Position numbers and translations under genes: made by a program. From the NCBI GenBank assembly GCA_023250195.1, contig JAHFBF010000001.1, positions 186,001 to 250,000 on the forward strand: a stretch of DNA of 64,000 nt, read 5' to 3'. Shown here piece after piece: positions 54,505-62,755 of the stretch; the stretch's first letter is position 1, and the number at the start of each line of letters is the position of its first letter. Source of the DNA: Candidatus Melainabacteria bacterium. GTDB taxonomy: Bacteria > Cyanobacteriota > Vampirovibrionia > 2-02-FULL-35-15. The notes below the pieces were generated by a model that was not told where the DNA came from, ran no database searches, and worked only from the letters and a program-made list of their open reading frames with translations.

Positions 54505-55475
54505 CCGGCGGACTTGGTTTTATTGGATCTAATTTCATAAGAGATTTAATCTCTGAAAATAAAGATATTTTTATTACAAACATTGATGCAGAAACTTATG
54601 CTGGTGGATTAGATAACTTAAAAGATATTGAAAGCAAAAAAAATTATCAGTATTTTAAAGGCAATATTCAGGATTATGATTTTATAGAAAGTACAATTAA
54701 AAAATTAAAACCAGACTGCATAATAAACTTTGCTGCAGAAACACATGTAGACAGAAGCATTCATTCCTCTCAACCTTTTATACACACAAACATTGTGGGG
54801 ACACATGTCCTTTTGGACATAGCACTAAAACAAAACCTAGATAAATATATACAAATTAGTACAGATGAGGTTTATGGTTCTATAGAATTACCTCATAAGT
54901 TTACTGAAGAAAGCCCTATAAAGCCAAATAGCCCCTACTCAGCAAGCAAAGCCTCAGCAGATCACCTGGTTAGGGCATATCATGAGACCTATGGCTTAAA
55001 CTCACTAATAATAAGATGTTCAAATAACTTTGGTCCATATCAATATCCTGAAAAAGTAATTCCTTATTTTATTTCTCTTGCTCTAGAAAATAAGAAAGTT
55101 CCTGTTTATGGAGATGGTTTAAACGTAAGAGACTGGATTTATGTAAACGATTTTTGTTCAGCTATTGCCCTGGTTGTAGAAAAAGGAAAAGGTGGAGAAG
55201 TTTATAACGTAGGCGCAGACTGTGAATTAAACAATCTACAACTTACAAAAGGCATTCTAAAAAGACTAAATAAACCAGAAAGTTTAATCAATTTTGTAAA
55301 AGATAGACCAGGACATGACAGACGATATGCAATGGATCCATCAAAGATTCAATCCAACCTTGGTTGGAAAAAGAAATATAACTTTGAAGAAGCATTAGAT
55401 GAAACTATTCATTGGTATAAAAACAACAAAGAGTGGGTTGAGAGAAGGACTAATCAAGTTGCAGTTTTTTCTTAA
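54489..55475 (+). CDS. rmlB: dTDP-glucose 4,6-dehydratase
   Basis: 328 residues of the extended SDR family. It has the NAD motif GGLGFIGSN (7-15), the catalytic STDEVYGS with Thr-Asp-Glu, and YSASKASAD supplying Tyr and Lys. NFAAETHVDRSI and DRPGHDRRYAMD are hallmark RmlB segments. The product is dTDP-4-keto-6-deoxyglucose. No rmlC or rmlD is seen in the window. A second, degraded copy of this gene's 3' end lies at 56123-56173. Confidence 0.93.
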   Translation: MHIIVTGGLGFIGSNFIRDLISENKDIFITNIDAETYAGGLDNLKDIESKKNYQYFKGNIQDYDFIESTIKKLKPDCIINFAAETHVDRSIHSSQPFIHTNIVGTHVLLDIALKQNLDKYIQISTDEVYGSIELPHKFTEESPIKPNSPYSASKASADHLVRAYHETYGLNSLIIRCSNNFGPYQYPEKVIPYFISLALENKKVPVYGDGLNVRDWIYVNDFCSAIALVVEKGKGGEVYNVGADCELNNLQLTKGILKRLNKPESLINFVKDRPGHDRRYAMDPSKIQSNLGWKKKYNFEEALDETIHWYKNNKEWVERRTNQVAVFS

Positions 55476-55488
55476 AAGTTATATTTGC

Positions 55489-55537
55489 ATGTAACATACA
55501 GTTACATCTGCTCTGTTGATGTAACCCACGGTTACAT
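55489..55537 (+). promoter_or_regulatory. Two identical palindromic operators upstream of the ORF6N gene
   Basis: ATGTAAC-N5-GTTACAT occurs at 55489-55507 and again at 55519-55537, with different central pentamers (ATACA and CCACG). The centres are exactly 30 bp apart, about three helical turns, so a dimeric regulator would bind both on one face. They lie between rmlB and the ORF6N gene. Confidence 0.8.
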
Positions 55538-55602
55538 GAATCTAACTACATCATTAAACCTATTTGACTAAAAATAATTTCATGGTTTAATTATGTTTCA
55601 CT

Positions 55603-56121
55603 ATGACAAAATCTAATTTAATTCCAATAGAAACAATTGAAAGCAAGATTTATTTAATAAGAGGGGTAAAGATCATGCTAGATGATGATTTAGCAAAACT
55701 ATATAACGTCCCCACAAAACGACTTAATGAACAAGTCAAACGTAATATAAAAAGATTTCCCAATGATTTTATGTTCAAATTAACCAATAAAGAAACCTCA
55801 AACTTGAGGTCGCAAATTGCGACCTCAAGTTACGGAGGAAGAAGATATGTGCCTTACGCCTTTACCGAACAAGGAGTATCCATGCTATCAAGCGTCCTAA
55901 ACAGTGAAAGGGCTATTCAGGTAAATATTCAAATTATGAGAACTTTTACTAAGATTAAAAAAATTATTAGAGGACGTAAACAACTAGCATTGAAACTAAA
56001 ACAGCTAGAAAGCAAAGTAGAGAAACATGACTCAGAAATCCAAAATATATTTAATGCTATTTACAAACTTATGTCTCCACCTGAAAGATCAATAAGAAAA
56101 ATAGGATTTCATGCGAACTAG
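55603..56121 (+). CDS. ORF6N-domain (KilA-N/Bro-like) DNA-binding protein
   Basis: 172 residues. The ORF6N domain (about 8-95) is recognisable from IESKIYLIRGVKIMLDDDLAKLY, RLNEQVKRNIKRFPNDFMF and RYVPYAFTEQGVSMLSSVL. The rest is a basic helical tail (KKIIRGRKQLALKLKQLE) likely to form a coiled coil. Such proteins occur in phages and as scattered chromosomal genes, sometimes as antirepressors. A perfect 31-bp palindrome lies within the domain. Two operator-like palindromes precede it, which suggests autoregulation. It is followed at once by a degraded rmlB 3' end, so it looks like an inserted cassette. Confidence 0.85.
   Translation: MTKSNLIPIETIESKIYLIRGVKIMLDDDLAKLYNVPTKRLNEQVKRNIKRFPNDFMFKLTNKETSNLRSQIATSSYGGRRYVPYAFTEQGVSMLSSVLNSERAIQVNIQIMRTFTKIKKIIRGRKQLALKLKQLESKVEKHDSEIQNIFNAIYKLMSPPERSIRKIGFHAN
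55795..55831. repeat. Nested, mutually exclusive hairpins inside the ORF6N gene
   Basis: 55801-55831 is a perfect inverted repeat with 15-bp arms (AACTTGAGGTCGCAA and its complement) around a single base. The left arm can pair instead with ACCTCAA at 55795-55801 (two-base loop). The stretch encodes SNLRSQIATSS. The two pairings exclude each other, as in attenuator-like structures. Confidence 0.75.
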
Positions 56122-56122
56122 T

Positions 56123-56173
56123 AATAATTAAAAGTGGATTGAAAGAAGAACAAAACAGTTTGCGGCAATTTAA
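56123..56173 (+). pseudogene. Degraded duplicate of the rmlB 3' end
   Basis: Read in frame from 56123 this gives NN-stop-KWIERRTKQFAAI-stop, which lines up with the rmlB C-terminus NNKEWVERRTNQVAVFS-stop. The nucleotide match is also clear across 50 bases. It starts two bases after the ORF6N stop codon. It parallels the cysE remnant next to the subtilase gene. Confidence 0.75.
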
Positions 56174-56178
56174 GAATC

Positions 56179-57238
56179 TCAGTGTAATAGATTATCTTTT
56201 TGTAGATGTTTATATACTGTTTCAGCTAAAAGCATGTGGCCTGCAGGACTGTAATGTACTATGTCGTTGAGATTGAAAACTTTATCTAAATCCTCTTTCT
56301 TAATGTAAGAAATAAAATCTATAGTCTCTATTTCATTTTTTTTGTTTATTGATTCTTTGAATACAGCTTGAAACCACCTTAAGAATGAGGTTGTTTCTAC
56401 AAAGTCATGTCTACCTGGGCTTAAAACTACGAGAAGCTTAGCACCATGACTTCTGGCAAGATTATAAATTTGTTGGATCATTGCATATGCAATGAGACCT
56501 ATTTCATATGTACCATCATCATTAAAATCTATTGCTAATGCTTTATCACCTGTAATTTTACTTAGAAATGTACCGATAAGACCGTGATTAGGTTCGTATC
56601 TACTTAAAAAAAGGCTCTTTGAAAGTATATTTCTTAAGCAATATTGTTTTATATTATTGCCTTTTAATATAAGTTGATTATTTTCGATCCTAAAATAAGG
56701 TTTCCTTTTTCCATAGAGAACGTTACTGCCTATACCAATCAGGTCATTGTATGTACAAACAACTAATACTATATGTTTTATATTTTCAAATTTGTTTATA
56801 TGTCTCCTTAAAAAAAGATAATATTGTTCAAGATTGTAACCTGATACAGCAAGATTTGATACTTGGTATCCTTTATCAGATACCATTTTGTCCAGAAAAT
56901 ATGAAAATGTATGTTCATCATTAACCCCTGCTCCAAAAGCAACAGAATCACCAATGACAATTATTGCTTTCTTAGTAGGATCAATTTCAGCAGACCGAAA
57001 TCCTTGTGAATTTGAACTAAGTGCCCCCCCCCTCCCAACCATAAGGACACTTAACTTTTCTATTAAGAATTGGGCTCCAACCAAGCTCAGAATCAAATTT
57101 TGTATTTGGGTTTTTCCAATCACATCTTAGAGATTGCTTAAGATTTATAAAACATCTCACTTCCATTACAGCTAACACAAAGGCTGCACTCAAGAGTATG
57201 CTAATAAATAAAAGTAAAAGGTTAATTGTTAATTTCAT
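56179..57238 (-). pseudogene. SGNH/GDSL-type hydrolase, frameshifted at a G9 tract
   Basis: Two frames join into one ~353-residue protein. The upstream part (57238 to ~57032) has a signal anchor (LLLLFISILLSAAFVLAV) and SELGWSPILN. The downstream part continues with ALSSNSQGFRS, IVIGDSVAFGAG (Ser nucleophile), VCTYND and the Asp/His block DIVHYSPAGHMLLAE. The break is at nine consecutive G on the coding strand (57024-57032); eight would restore the frame. An internal ATG at 57123 opens the downstream frame, which could give a version without the anchor. Relatives are esterases or O-acetyl-group enzymes acting on glycans. It is the last gene of the YfhO operon and overlaps it by 17 bp. Confidence 0.8.
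57024..57032 (-). repeat. G9 homopolymer at the SGNH hydrolase frameshift
   Basis: Nine G on the coding strand, followed by GCA. One G fewer joins GWEGG to ALSSN in frame. It is the longest G/C homopolymer noticed in the window. Confidence 0.9.
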
Positions 57239-60035
57239 TTTTTCTCAATCTTAAATAAAATCCTAAACCAAAAAGCACCAAAAGCGCAATCCCAGAAATC
57301 AAACCCCCAATAATAAATCTTTTAGGATAATAATAAAACTCAATCTTATAATCTCCTGCTTCTGGCAGAAAAACAGCCCTTTGGAGAAGGTTTGCTTGAA
57401 AATGTTTACCTTCTTTATTATTAATTTTCACTCTCCAGTTTTCGTTTAAGTTATTATTTAAAATTAAAAATTCTGGACGATTAACTTTTGTATTTATTGT
57501 GATTTTGTTTAGATCGTATTTAATTTGAGGATTAGAGGTGAGAGGTGAGAGGTGAGAGATGAGAATTTTACCCTCCGATCTCTGATCTCTGATCTCTGAT
57601 CTCAATATGACTTCTTTCCTAGGATCAAAATTTGGATTCTCTAATTCAACTATTATCTCTTTTGGATCTTTAATCACCCTGTAATTCTCAACAAAAAACA
57701 CTCTTGGCAGATATTTTGTATTTTCATAAATTGTACAGTCACTACTAAAAATCTTTTTGACTTTCTCTGATTCTAAAACTAAAAAGTTTGGAACTAAAAA
57801 ATATTTTACATTTAATAAATCCAATATCATGCTATGAAAATTTGAAATTGGATACGGAGTATTGATATTAGAAAATAAATCAAATATTTTGCCAGAATAA
57901 AGTCTTTTAGGATCCTTTGTCTGAATATAAGTCAATGTATAATAAATATCTTTTGGAATAAAAGAACTGTAACCAGATACATCTTCCAACTTAAAAGGGA
58001 GTAAAGTATTTGGCTCAGCTATGTCAGGCTTTATTGAAGAACCTTCTACCTTATGACTTACAAAAGGCAAAATCCTGAAGTGTTCTTTAGATTTCTTTTG
58101 TTCAGTAATTACAAAGTCTAGAACTCCATCCTTTGGAAGAGATTTATAGCTTGCTCTATCTGACCATGTTACAAAATAAGAAGAGAAATACATTAAGTCA
58201 GTAATAGAGATTAAAAAAATAAGAATAAATATTAATGTTTTTTTATCTTTTTTTAAGAATGAAAAATAATCACAAATTGCCTGAAAGCCAAATCCTGTAA
58301 GAAACGGAACACAATAACTGTAAATCTGCAAGAATCTATAGTGTTGCATCTCTTTAAATCCCGGAAGAAAATTTCTAATAGCAAAAAATAGTGGTGAACC
58401 AGTGGAAATTAACACCGAAAGCATAATTAAGAAAATAAAAAAGAGGACAAGTTTATTTTTAAACAATCTAAAAGTAAATAATGAAAATACAAATGGCAGT
58501 AATCCAAAATAAACATAGTTTCTAGCAAATCCTGACTTATAATTTATATATTCAGCAGTTTGATTAACTGCACCAGATAAAGGCCAGTCTGGGATACCCT
58601 TATAAAACGGATAAAGTAATCCTAAAAAGGCTTTTAAAGGTACTGAAGAAGCTTTTACAAGATCAGGAGGATTAGCTGTTCTGTGAGAAGCCTGAAATAA
58701 AGGTAGAAACGGTACTAAAACAATTGCTCCAATCATTATTCCAATTCCAAATACAAATACGATGCTAAGCAAGTGCTTCTTGAAAATGCCTGTAGATGTG
58801 GGTTGCAAACCCACATCTACAATTCCAACAACAAACCTAAATACTGCAAACAATACAAAGAACATAACAGTGTAATAAATATATTGAAGATGTCCTGAAA
58901 TAAAAATCAAACCAAGTAATAATGCACTAAGTAATAGATACTTATTTAGAAGAATTTTGTCATTAATATTCTTTTCATACGAAAGCAGTAAAAACGGAAA
59001 CACAGCACTGTTCATTAACATATGTTCATAGCTAAACCACGTAACATTAAATGGCTGAAACATATAAACTAAGGCAACTAGAAGAGAAGCCCCAAAATTT
59101 AATTTCCAGTATTTTGCTAATAAAAAAGCACCGATACCACTTAAGACCAGACAAATAAATGTCACAATTTCATGTGCCGTAAAATGATCAAATACTAAAT
59201 AAGACAAAAAATACAAAGGATGAAAAAATCCTACCTGTGGTTCTGCTAAAAACTCAGCTCCAGTCAAAATATAATGATTCCAGAATGGTAGTTTCCCTTT
59301 TTTTATCGATTCTGAAAAGAACTCTCTAAGTGGAGTAAACATCTGAATCAGATCATTATTATAGTGATTATGAACTTTCTTTACTAATGAAAAATCTTCA
59401 CATGCAAGCTTAAAATCTTTTATATAAACGGAAGAGGGGACACTATTGCTTTTATTCTTTACAATAATCTGGACACTATACTCATTTAAATTTTTTACTG
59501 ATGGCAATTTTGCTAAGAAGTTATTCAGTGGATAAAATGCTTTGTACCAAGATACAGTTCCATTTTTATTTTTTAAAAGCGGGGTAAGAGCAACTCCTGG
59601 AATATAAGTAGAGTTGTTTAGCTTATTTACAAGTGTTATTCCAAAATCAAAAGCTACAGAGCTATCTGAAATCGTCTTAAAATCAAAGCTAATATAGTAA
59701 TTTGTATCAGACAGTTTGTTTGATTTTTTCTCAAGTAACTTATCCCACCTTATCGGTGAAACGATTGTACTTTTATTATTTGGAGGGGTTTTTAAAGTAA
59801 AAACAGAAGATTGTGTCTCCTGATCTGTAATGGTTTGTTCTTTTGGAAAACTTGCCTGCCATAACGTAATGTTTTTTATTTGTTTATCAACAGCATGATA
59901 ACGCCAGGGATACATACGGACGTTTCTAATATCAGTCGGCGTATCTACAAATCCAAGAAGTGCAGGAAAAAGAAAAATAATTCCAATTAAAACAATTACA
60001 ATCAACGCTATTTTATTTTCACTTAGAGATTTCAT
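57222..60035 (-). CDS. YfhO-family GT-C membrane glycosyltransferase, copy A
   Basis: 937 residues. An N-terminal helix and VDTPTDIRNVRMYPWRY (~28-45) lead into a periplasmic beta domain. Next comes the family loop PLREFFSESIKKGKLPFW with GAEFLAEPQVGFFHPLYFLSY (~235-280), then about ten helices, LPGFKEMQHYRFLQ and a C-terminal beta domain before a last helix. Characterised YfhO/GtlA proteins transfer sugars from undecaprenyl phosphate to lipoteichoic acid; the acceptor here is unknown. A seven-base repeat array is translated as RSEIRDQRSEG and SHLSPLTS near residues 810-835. A palindrome is translated in a loop near residue 410. It overlaps copy B by 4 bp. Confidence 0.85.
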   Translation of the reverse strand: MKSLSENKIALIVIVLIGIIFLFPALLGFVDTPTDIRNVRMYPWRYHAVDKQIKNITLWQASFPKEQTITDQETQSSVFTLKTPPNNKSTIVSPIRWDKLLEKKSNKLSDTNYYISFDFKTISDSSVAFDFGITLVNKLNNSTYIPGVALTPLLKNKNGTVSWYKAFYPLNNFLAKLPSVKNLNEYSVQIIVKNKSNSVPSSVYIKDFKLACEDFSLVKKVHNHYNNDLIQMFTPLREFFSESIKKGKLPFWNHYILTGAEFLAEPQVGFFHPLYFLSYLVFDHFTAHEIVTFICLVLSGIGAFLLAKYWKLNFGASLLVALVYMFQPFNVTWFSYEHMLMNSAVFPFLLLSYEKNINDKILLNKYLLLSALLLGLIFISGHLQYIYYTVMFFVLFAVFRFVVGIVDVGLQPTSTGIFKKHLLSIVFVFGIGIMIGAIVLVPFLPLFQASHRTANPPDLVKASSVPLKAFLGLLYPFYKGIPDWPLSGAVNQTAEYINYKSGFARNYVYFGLLPFVFSLFTFRLFKNKLVLFFIFLIMLSVLISTGSPLFFAIRNFLPGFKEMQHYRFLQIYSYCVPFLTGFGFQAICDYFSFLKKDKKTLIFILIFLISITDLMYFSSYFVTWSDRASYKSLPKDGVLDFVITEQKKSKEHFRILPFVSHKVEGSSIKPDIAEPNTLLPFKLEDVSGYSSFIPKDIYYTLTYIQTKDPKRLYSGKIFDLFSNINTPYPISNFHSMILDLLNVKYFLVPNFLVLESEKVKKIFSSDCTIYENTKYLPRVFFVENYRVIKDPKEIIVELENPNFDPRKEVILRSEIRDQRSEGKILISHLSPLTSNPQIKYDLNKITINTKVNRPEFLILNNNLNENWRVKINNKEGKHFQANLLQRAVFLPEAGDYKIEFYYYPKRFIIGGLISGIALLVLFGLGFYLRLRKNEINN
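57534..57604 (-). repeat. Heptamer array in YfhO copy A (4 + 4 units)
   Basis: Plus-strand AGAGGTG x3 plus AGAGATG (57534-57561), a 15-base spacer, then GATCTCT x3 plus GATCTCA (57577-57604). Both arrays are translated. Confidence 0.9.
58791..58821. repeat. Palindrome inside YfhO copy A
   Basis: Perfect 14-bp arms (TGTAGATGTGGGTT and its complement) around a 3-base centre. Read in frame as VDVGLQPTSTG between two membrane helices. Copy B lacks it at the matching site, which indicates insertion. Confidence 0.85.
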
Positions 60036-62755
60036 TTTACTTTCACTTGCTTATTTAACAATACTATTAATAATCCTAAAACAATAAGAGCAAAACAAGT
60101 TATAAACAATCCAATTAAAAATAATTTCGGGTAATAATAAAACTCAATTAAATAGCTCCCTGCTTTAGGCAGATAAACTGCTCTTTGAACCAAATTAGCT
60201 TGCAAATGCTCAGATTCTTTTCCATTAACTTTTACTTTCCAGTTATTATTTAGATTATTACCAAGTATAAGAAACCCAGGGCGATTAGTTATCGCATTAA
60301 TAGTTATTTTGTTTAGATCGTATTTAATTTGAGGATTAGAGGTGAGAGGTGAGAGGTGAGAGGTGAGAGGTGAGAGATGAGAGATGAAAATTTTACCCTC
60401 TGATCTCTGATCTCTGATCTCTGATCTCAATATGACTTCTTTCCGGGGATCAAAATTTGGACTGTCCAACTCAACTATTATCTCTTTTGGATCTTTAATT
60501 ACTTTATAGTCAGATACAAGAAATGCCCTTGGTAGATAATCTTTATTTTCATATATTGCACAATCTCCTTCATAAACTTTTGTAGCTTCATTTGAATCTA
60601 TTTTAATTCCTTTAGGAAGTAAAAAGTATTTAACATTTAACAAATCAATTATTTTACTTTTATAATTTGAAAGTGGAAATGGAACATTTTTATTTGGAAA
60701 AAAACTAATAAGATTTTTAGAATACAAAAGAGCTGGATTTTTTGATTCAAGATAAATAAAGAGATTATAAATATCTTTTGAAGGAAATGAACTATAACCC
60801 GATATTTCCTCAATTCTATAAGGGAATAAAGTATTAGGTTCTGGCACCTGCAATGACAGCCTAGTACCACCAATATAAACTGCACCTATTGGCATTACCC
60901 TGAACGGTTGCTTTAATTGTTTATTTTTAGTAAGCAGATAGTCAATACCTCCATTTTTCTGAAAAAGCTTATAATCATTTCTATTTGACCAGCTAATAAA
61001 ATAAGAAGAATGACACATAATATCAACAGCTGATACTGTTATTAAAAAAATAAATAGAATTATTCTAGATTTGTTTTTAAGAAAAGTAATATAATCTTCA
61101 AAAGCTTGAAAACCAATTGCAGCAAGGAAAGGCACAGAGTAACTATATATTTCCAGGAACCTATGATGCTGGAGTTGTTTAAATCCTGGGATAAATTCTC
61201 TCGAGAAAAAAAAGACTTGAGAACCAGTACACATAAGCCAGGAAAATATAATCGTAAGAAAGAAAAAAGCAGTAAGTTTATTTCTAAACACTGTCTTTAA
61301 ACTAAAAATTGCCATCACAAAAGGAATAATTCCAAAATAAATATAGTTATTAAATATCCACCAATAAACATAAGAATTTGTAAAATGAGACCATTGTGTA
61401 GTTCCTTTATAGTAAGGGAAAATCACTCCAAATAAGGCTTCTAAAGGTATAGAGTTTGCTTTAATACTTTCAATGTTATAAGGTACTCGCTGAGAATTTT
61501 CTAGAACGGAACAGAATGGAATCAAGACTACCGAGCTAAACATTAATGAAAATATAGAAATAAAAGTAAAAGTGGACAGATGTAATAAAACAAGCTTTTT
61601 ATCGGTAAAGAAAGCATTTATACTTTTAAAAAAAGTAAATAAGGTAAAAAACAAAAATGAATAGTAAATCACTTGAAGATGTCCAGAAATAAAAATAAGA
61701 CCAAGTAAGATGGCTGAAGTTATTAAGTGTTTGTTTAGAAATTTTTGCGAACTGATACTTCTTTCATAAGCAAGAATTAAAAATGGAAGTGTTACACTAA
61801 GAAGCAATATTGATTCCTGACTTATCCATGTAGAATTAAAGGGATTAAACATATACACAATCCCTGCTAATAATGATGCATAAAACCCCAGCTCCCAATA
61901 TCTACTCAAGAGATAAGCTCCAAATCCACAGAATACAAGACATAAAAAAACAATTAACAGATGTGCAGTAAAGTGATCAAAAAGCAGATAAGAAATAAAA
62001 TATAAAGGATGAAAAAAACCAACCTGAGGTTCAGCTAAAAATTCTGCCCCGGTAAGTATGTAATTGTTCCAAAGTGGCAATTTAAATGACATTATTGACT
62101 CAGAATAAAATTCTCTAAGCGGTGTAAATAACTGAATATAATCATTTATCGCAGGATTATGAACTTTAGGCACGGAAGAAAAATCTTCACAAATAAGTTT
62201 TAAATCTTTCAAATATAAAGTTAAACTGTTTTTACTTTTATTATGGAATTTAATTTTTAACACATTTAGATCAATAGAATTTTTTTGTTTTATTAAGTCA
62301 TTAATAGGATAAATTGCTTTATACCAGTGAATATCCTTACTAGTAGGTGGAATTATTACTGATTGAGGAATATAATTTTGATTTGTTTTAGTATTTATTA
62401 GCAGTACACTAATATCTAATGGCTCATTGGTTTTAAAATCAAAGCTAAGATAGCAATTTAAGTCCTCAGTTATATTACGATCCAAATTTTTCACAGAGCT
62501 TAAATTAAAATCAAGTTCTTTAATCTCATTTTTATTAATATTTAAACTTTTTCCTACATCTAGATTTCCTTCCCAGAAAGTAAGCTTTTTCACATTAGAG
62601 TCAACCGTATAGTATTTCCACGGATACATAAGAACATTTCTAATATCAATTGGAGTGTCAACTTTTCCAAGGAATACAGGAAACAAATATACCAAGCTAA
62701 GCAAGATAAATATTATTAAAGCTATTTTATGTTCTTTTTTTATTTGTTCAGTCAT
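60032..62755 (-). CDS. YfhO-family GT-C membrane glycosyltransferase, copy B
   Basis: 907 residues, with the same plan as copy A: VDTPIDIRNVLMYPWKYY near the start, PLREFYSESIMSFKLPLW and GAEFLAEPQVGFFHPLYF, LPGFKQLQHHRFLE, and a C-terminal beta domain with a final helix. The translated repeat is longer here (SHLSPLTS followed by HLSPLTS), an in-frame gain of seven residues over the other copies. About 250 bp of its 3' half are nearly identical to copy C, which suggests recent gene conversion. Overlaps copy A by 4 bp and copy C by 8 bp. Confidence 0.85.
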   Translation of the reverse strand: MTEQIKKEHKIALIIFILLSLVYLFPVFLGKVDTPIDIRNVLMYPWKYYTVDSNVKKLTFWEGNLDVGKSLNINKNEIKELDFNLSSVKNLDRNITEDLNCYLSFDFKTNEPLDISVLLINTKTNQNYIPQSVIIPPTSKDIHWYKAIYPINDLIKQKNSIDLNVLKIKFHNKSKNSLTLYLKDLKLICEDFSSVPKVHNPAINDYIQLFTPLREFYSESIMSFKLPLWNNYILTGAEFLAEPQVGFFHPLYFISYLLFDHFTAHLLIVFLCLVFCGFGAYLLSRYWELGFYASLLAGIVYMFNPFNSTWISQESILLLSVTLPFLILAYERSISSQKFLNKHLITSAILLGLIFISGHLQVIYYSFLFFTLFTFFKSINAFFTDKKLVLLHLSTFTFISIFSLMFSSVVLIPFCSVLENSQRVPYNIESIKANSIPLEALFGVIFPYYKGTTQWSHFTNSYVYWWIFNNYIYFGIIPFVMAIFSLKTVFRNKLTAFFFLTIIFSWLMCTGSQVFFFSREFIPGFKQLQHHRFLEIYSYSVPFLAAIGFQAFEDYITFLKNKSRIILFIFLITVSAVDIMCHSSYFISWSNRNDYKLFQKNGGIDYLLTKNKQLKQPFRVMPIGAVYIGGTRLSLQVPEPNTLFPYRIEEISGYSSFPSKDIYNLFIYLESKNPALLYSKNLISFFPNKNVPFPLSNYKSKIIDLLNVKYFLLPKGIKIDSNEATKVYEGDCAIYENKDYLPRAFLVSDYKVIKDPKEIIVELDSPNFDPRKEVILRSEIRDQRSEGKIFISHLSPLTSHLSPLTSNPQIKYDLNKITINAITNRPGFLILGNNLNNNWKVKVNGKESEHLQANLVQRAVYLPKAGSYLIEFYYYPKLFLIGLFITCFALIVLGLLIVLLNKQVKVK
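60338..60429 (-). repeat. Heptamer array in YfhO copy B (7 + 4 units)
   Basis: AGAGGTG x5 plus AGAGATG x2 (60338-60386), a 15-base spacer, then GATCTCT x3 plus GATCTCA (60402-60429). Three units (21 bp) longer than copies A and C in the first array. Confidence 0.9.

Noticed and set aside
55489-55537. The two 19-bp palindromes as a dispersed repetitive (REP-like) element
   Set aside because: Arms are identical but centres differ and the spacing is an integral number of helical turns, which fits operators better; a genome search could still change this.
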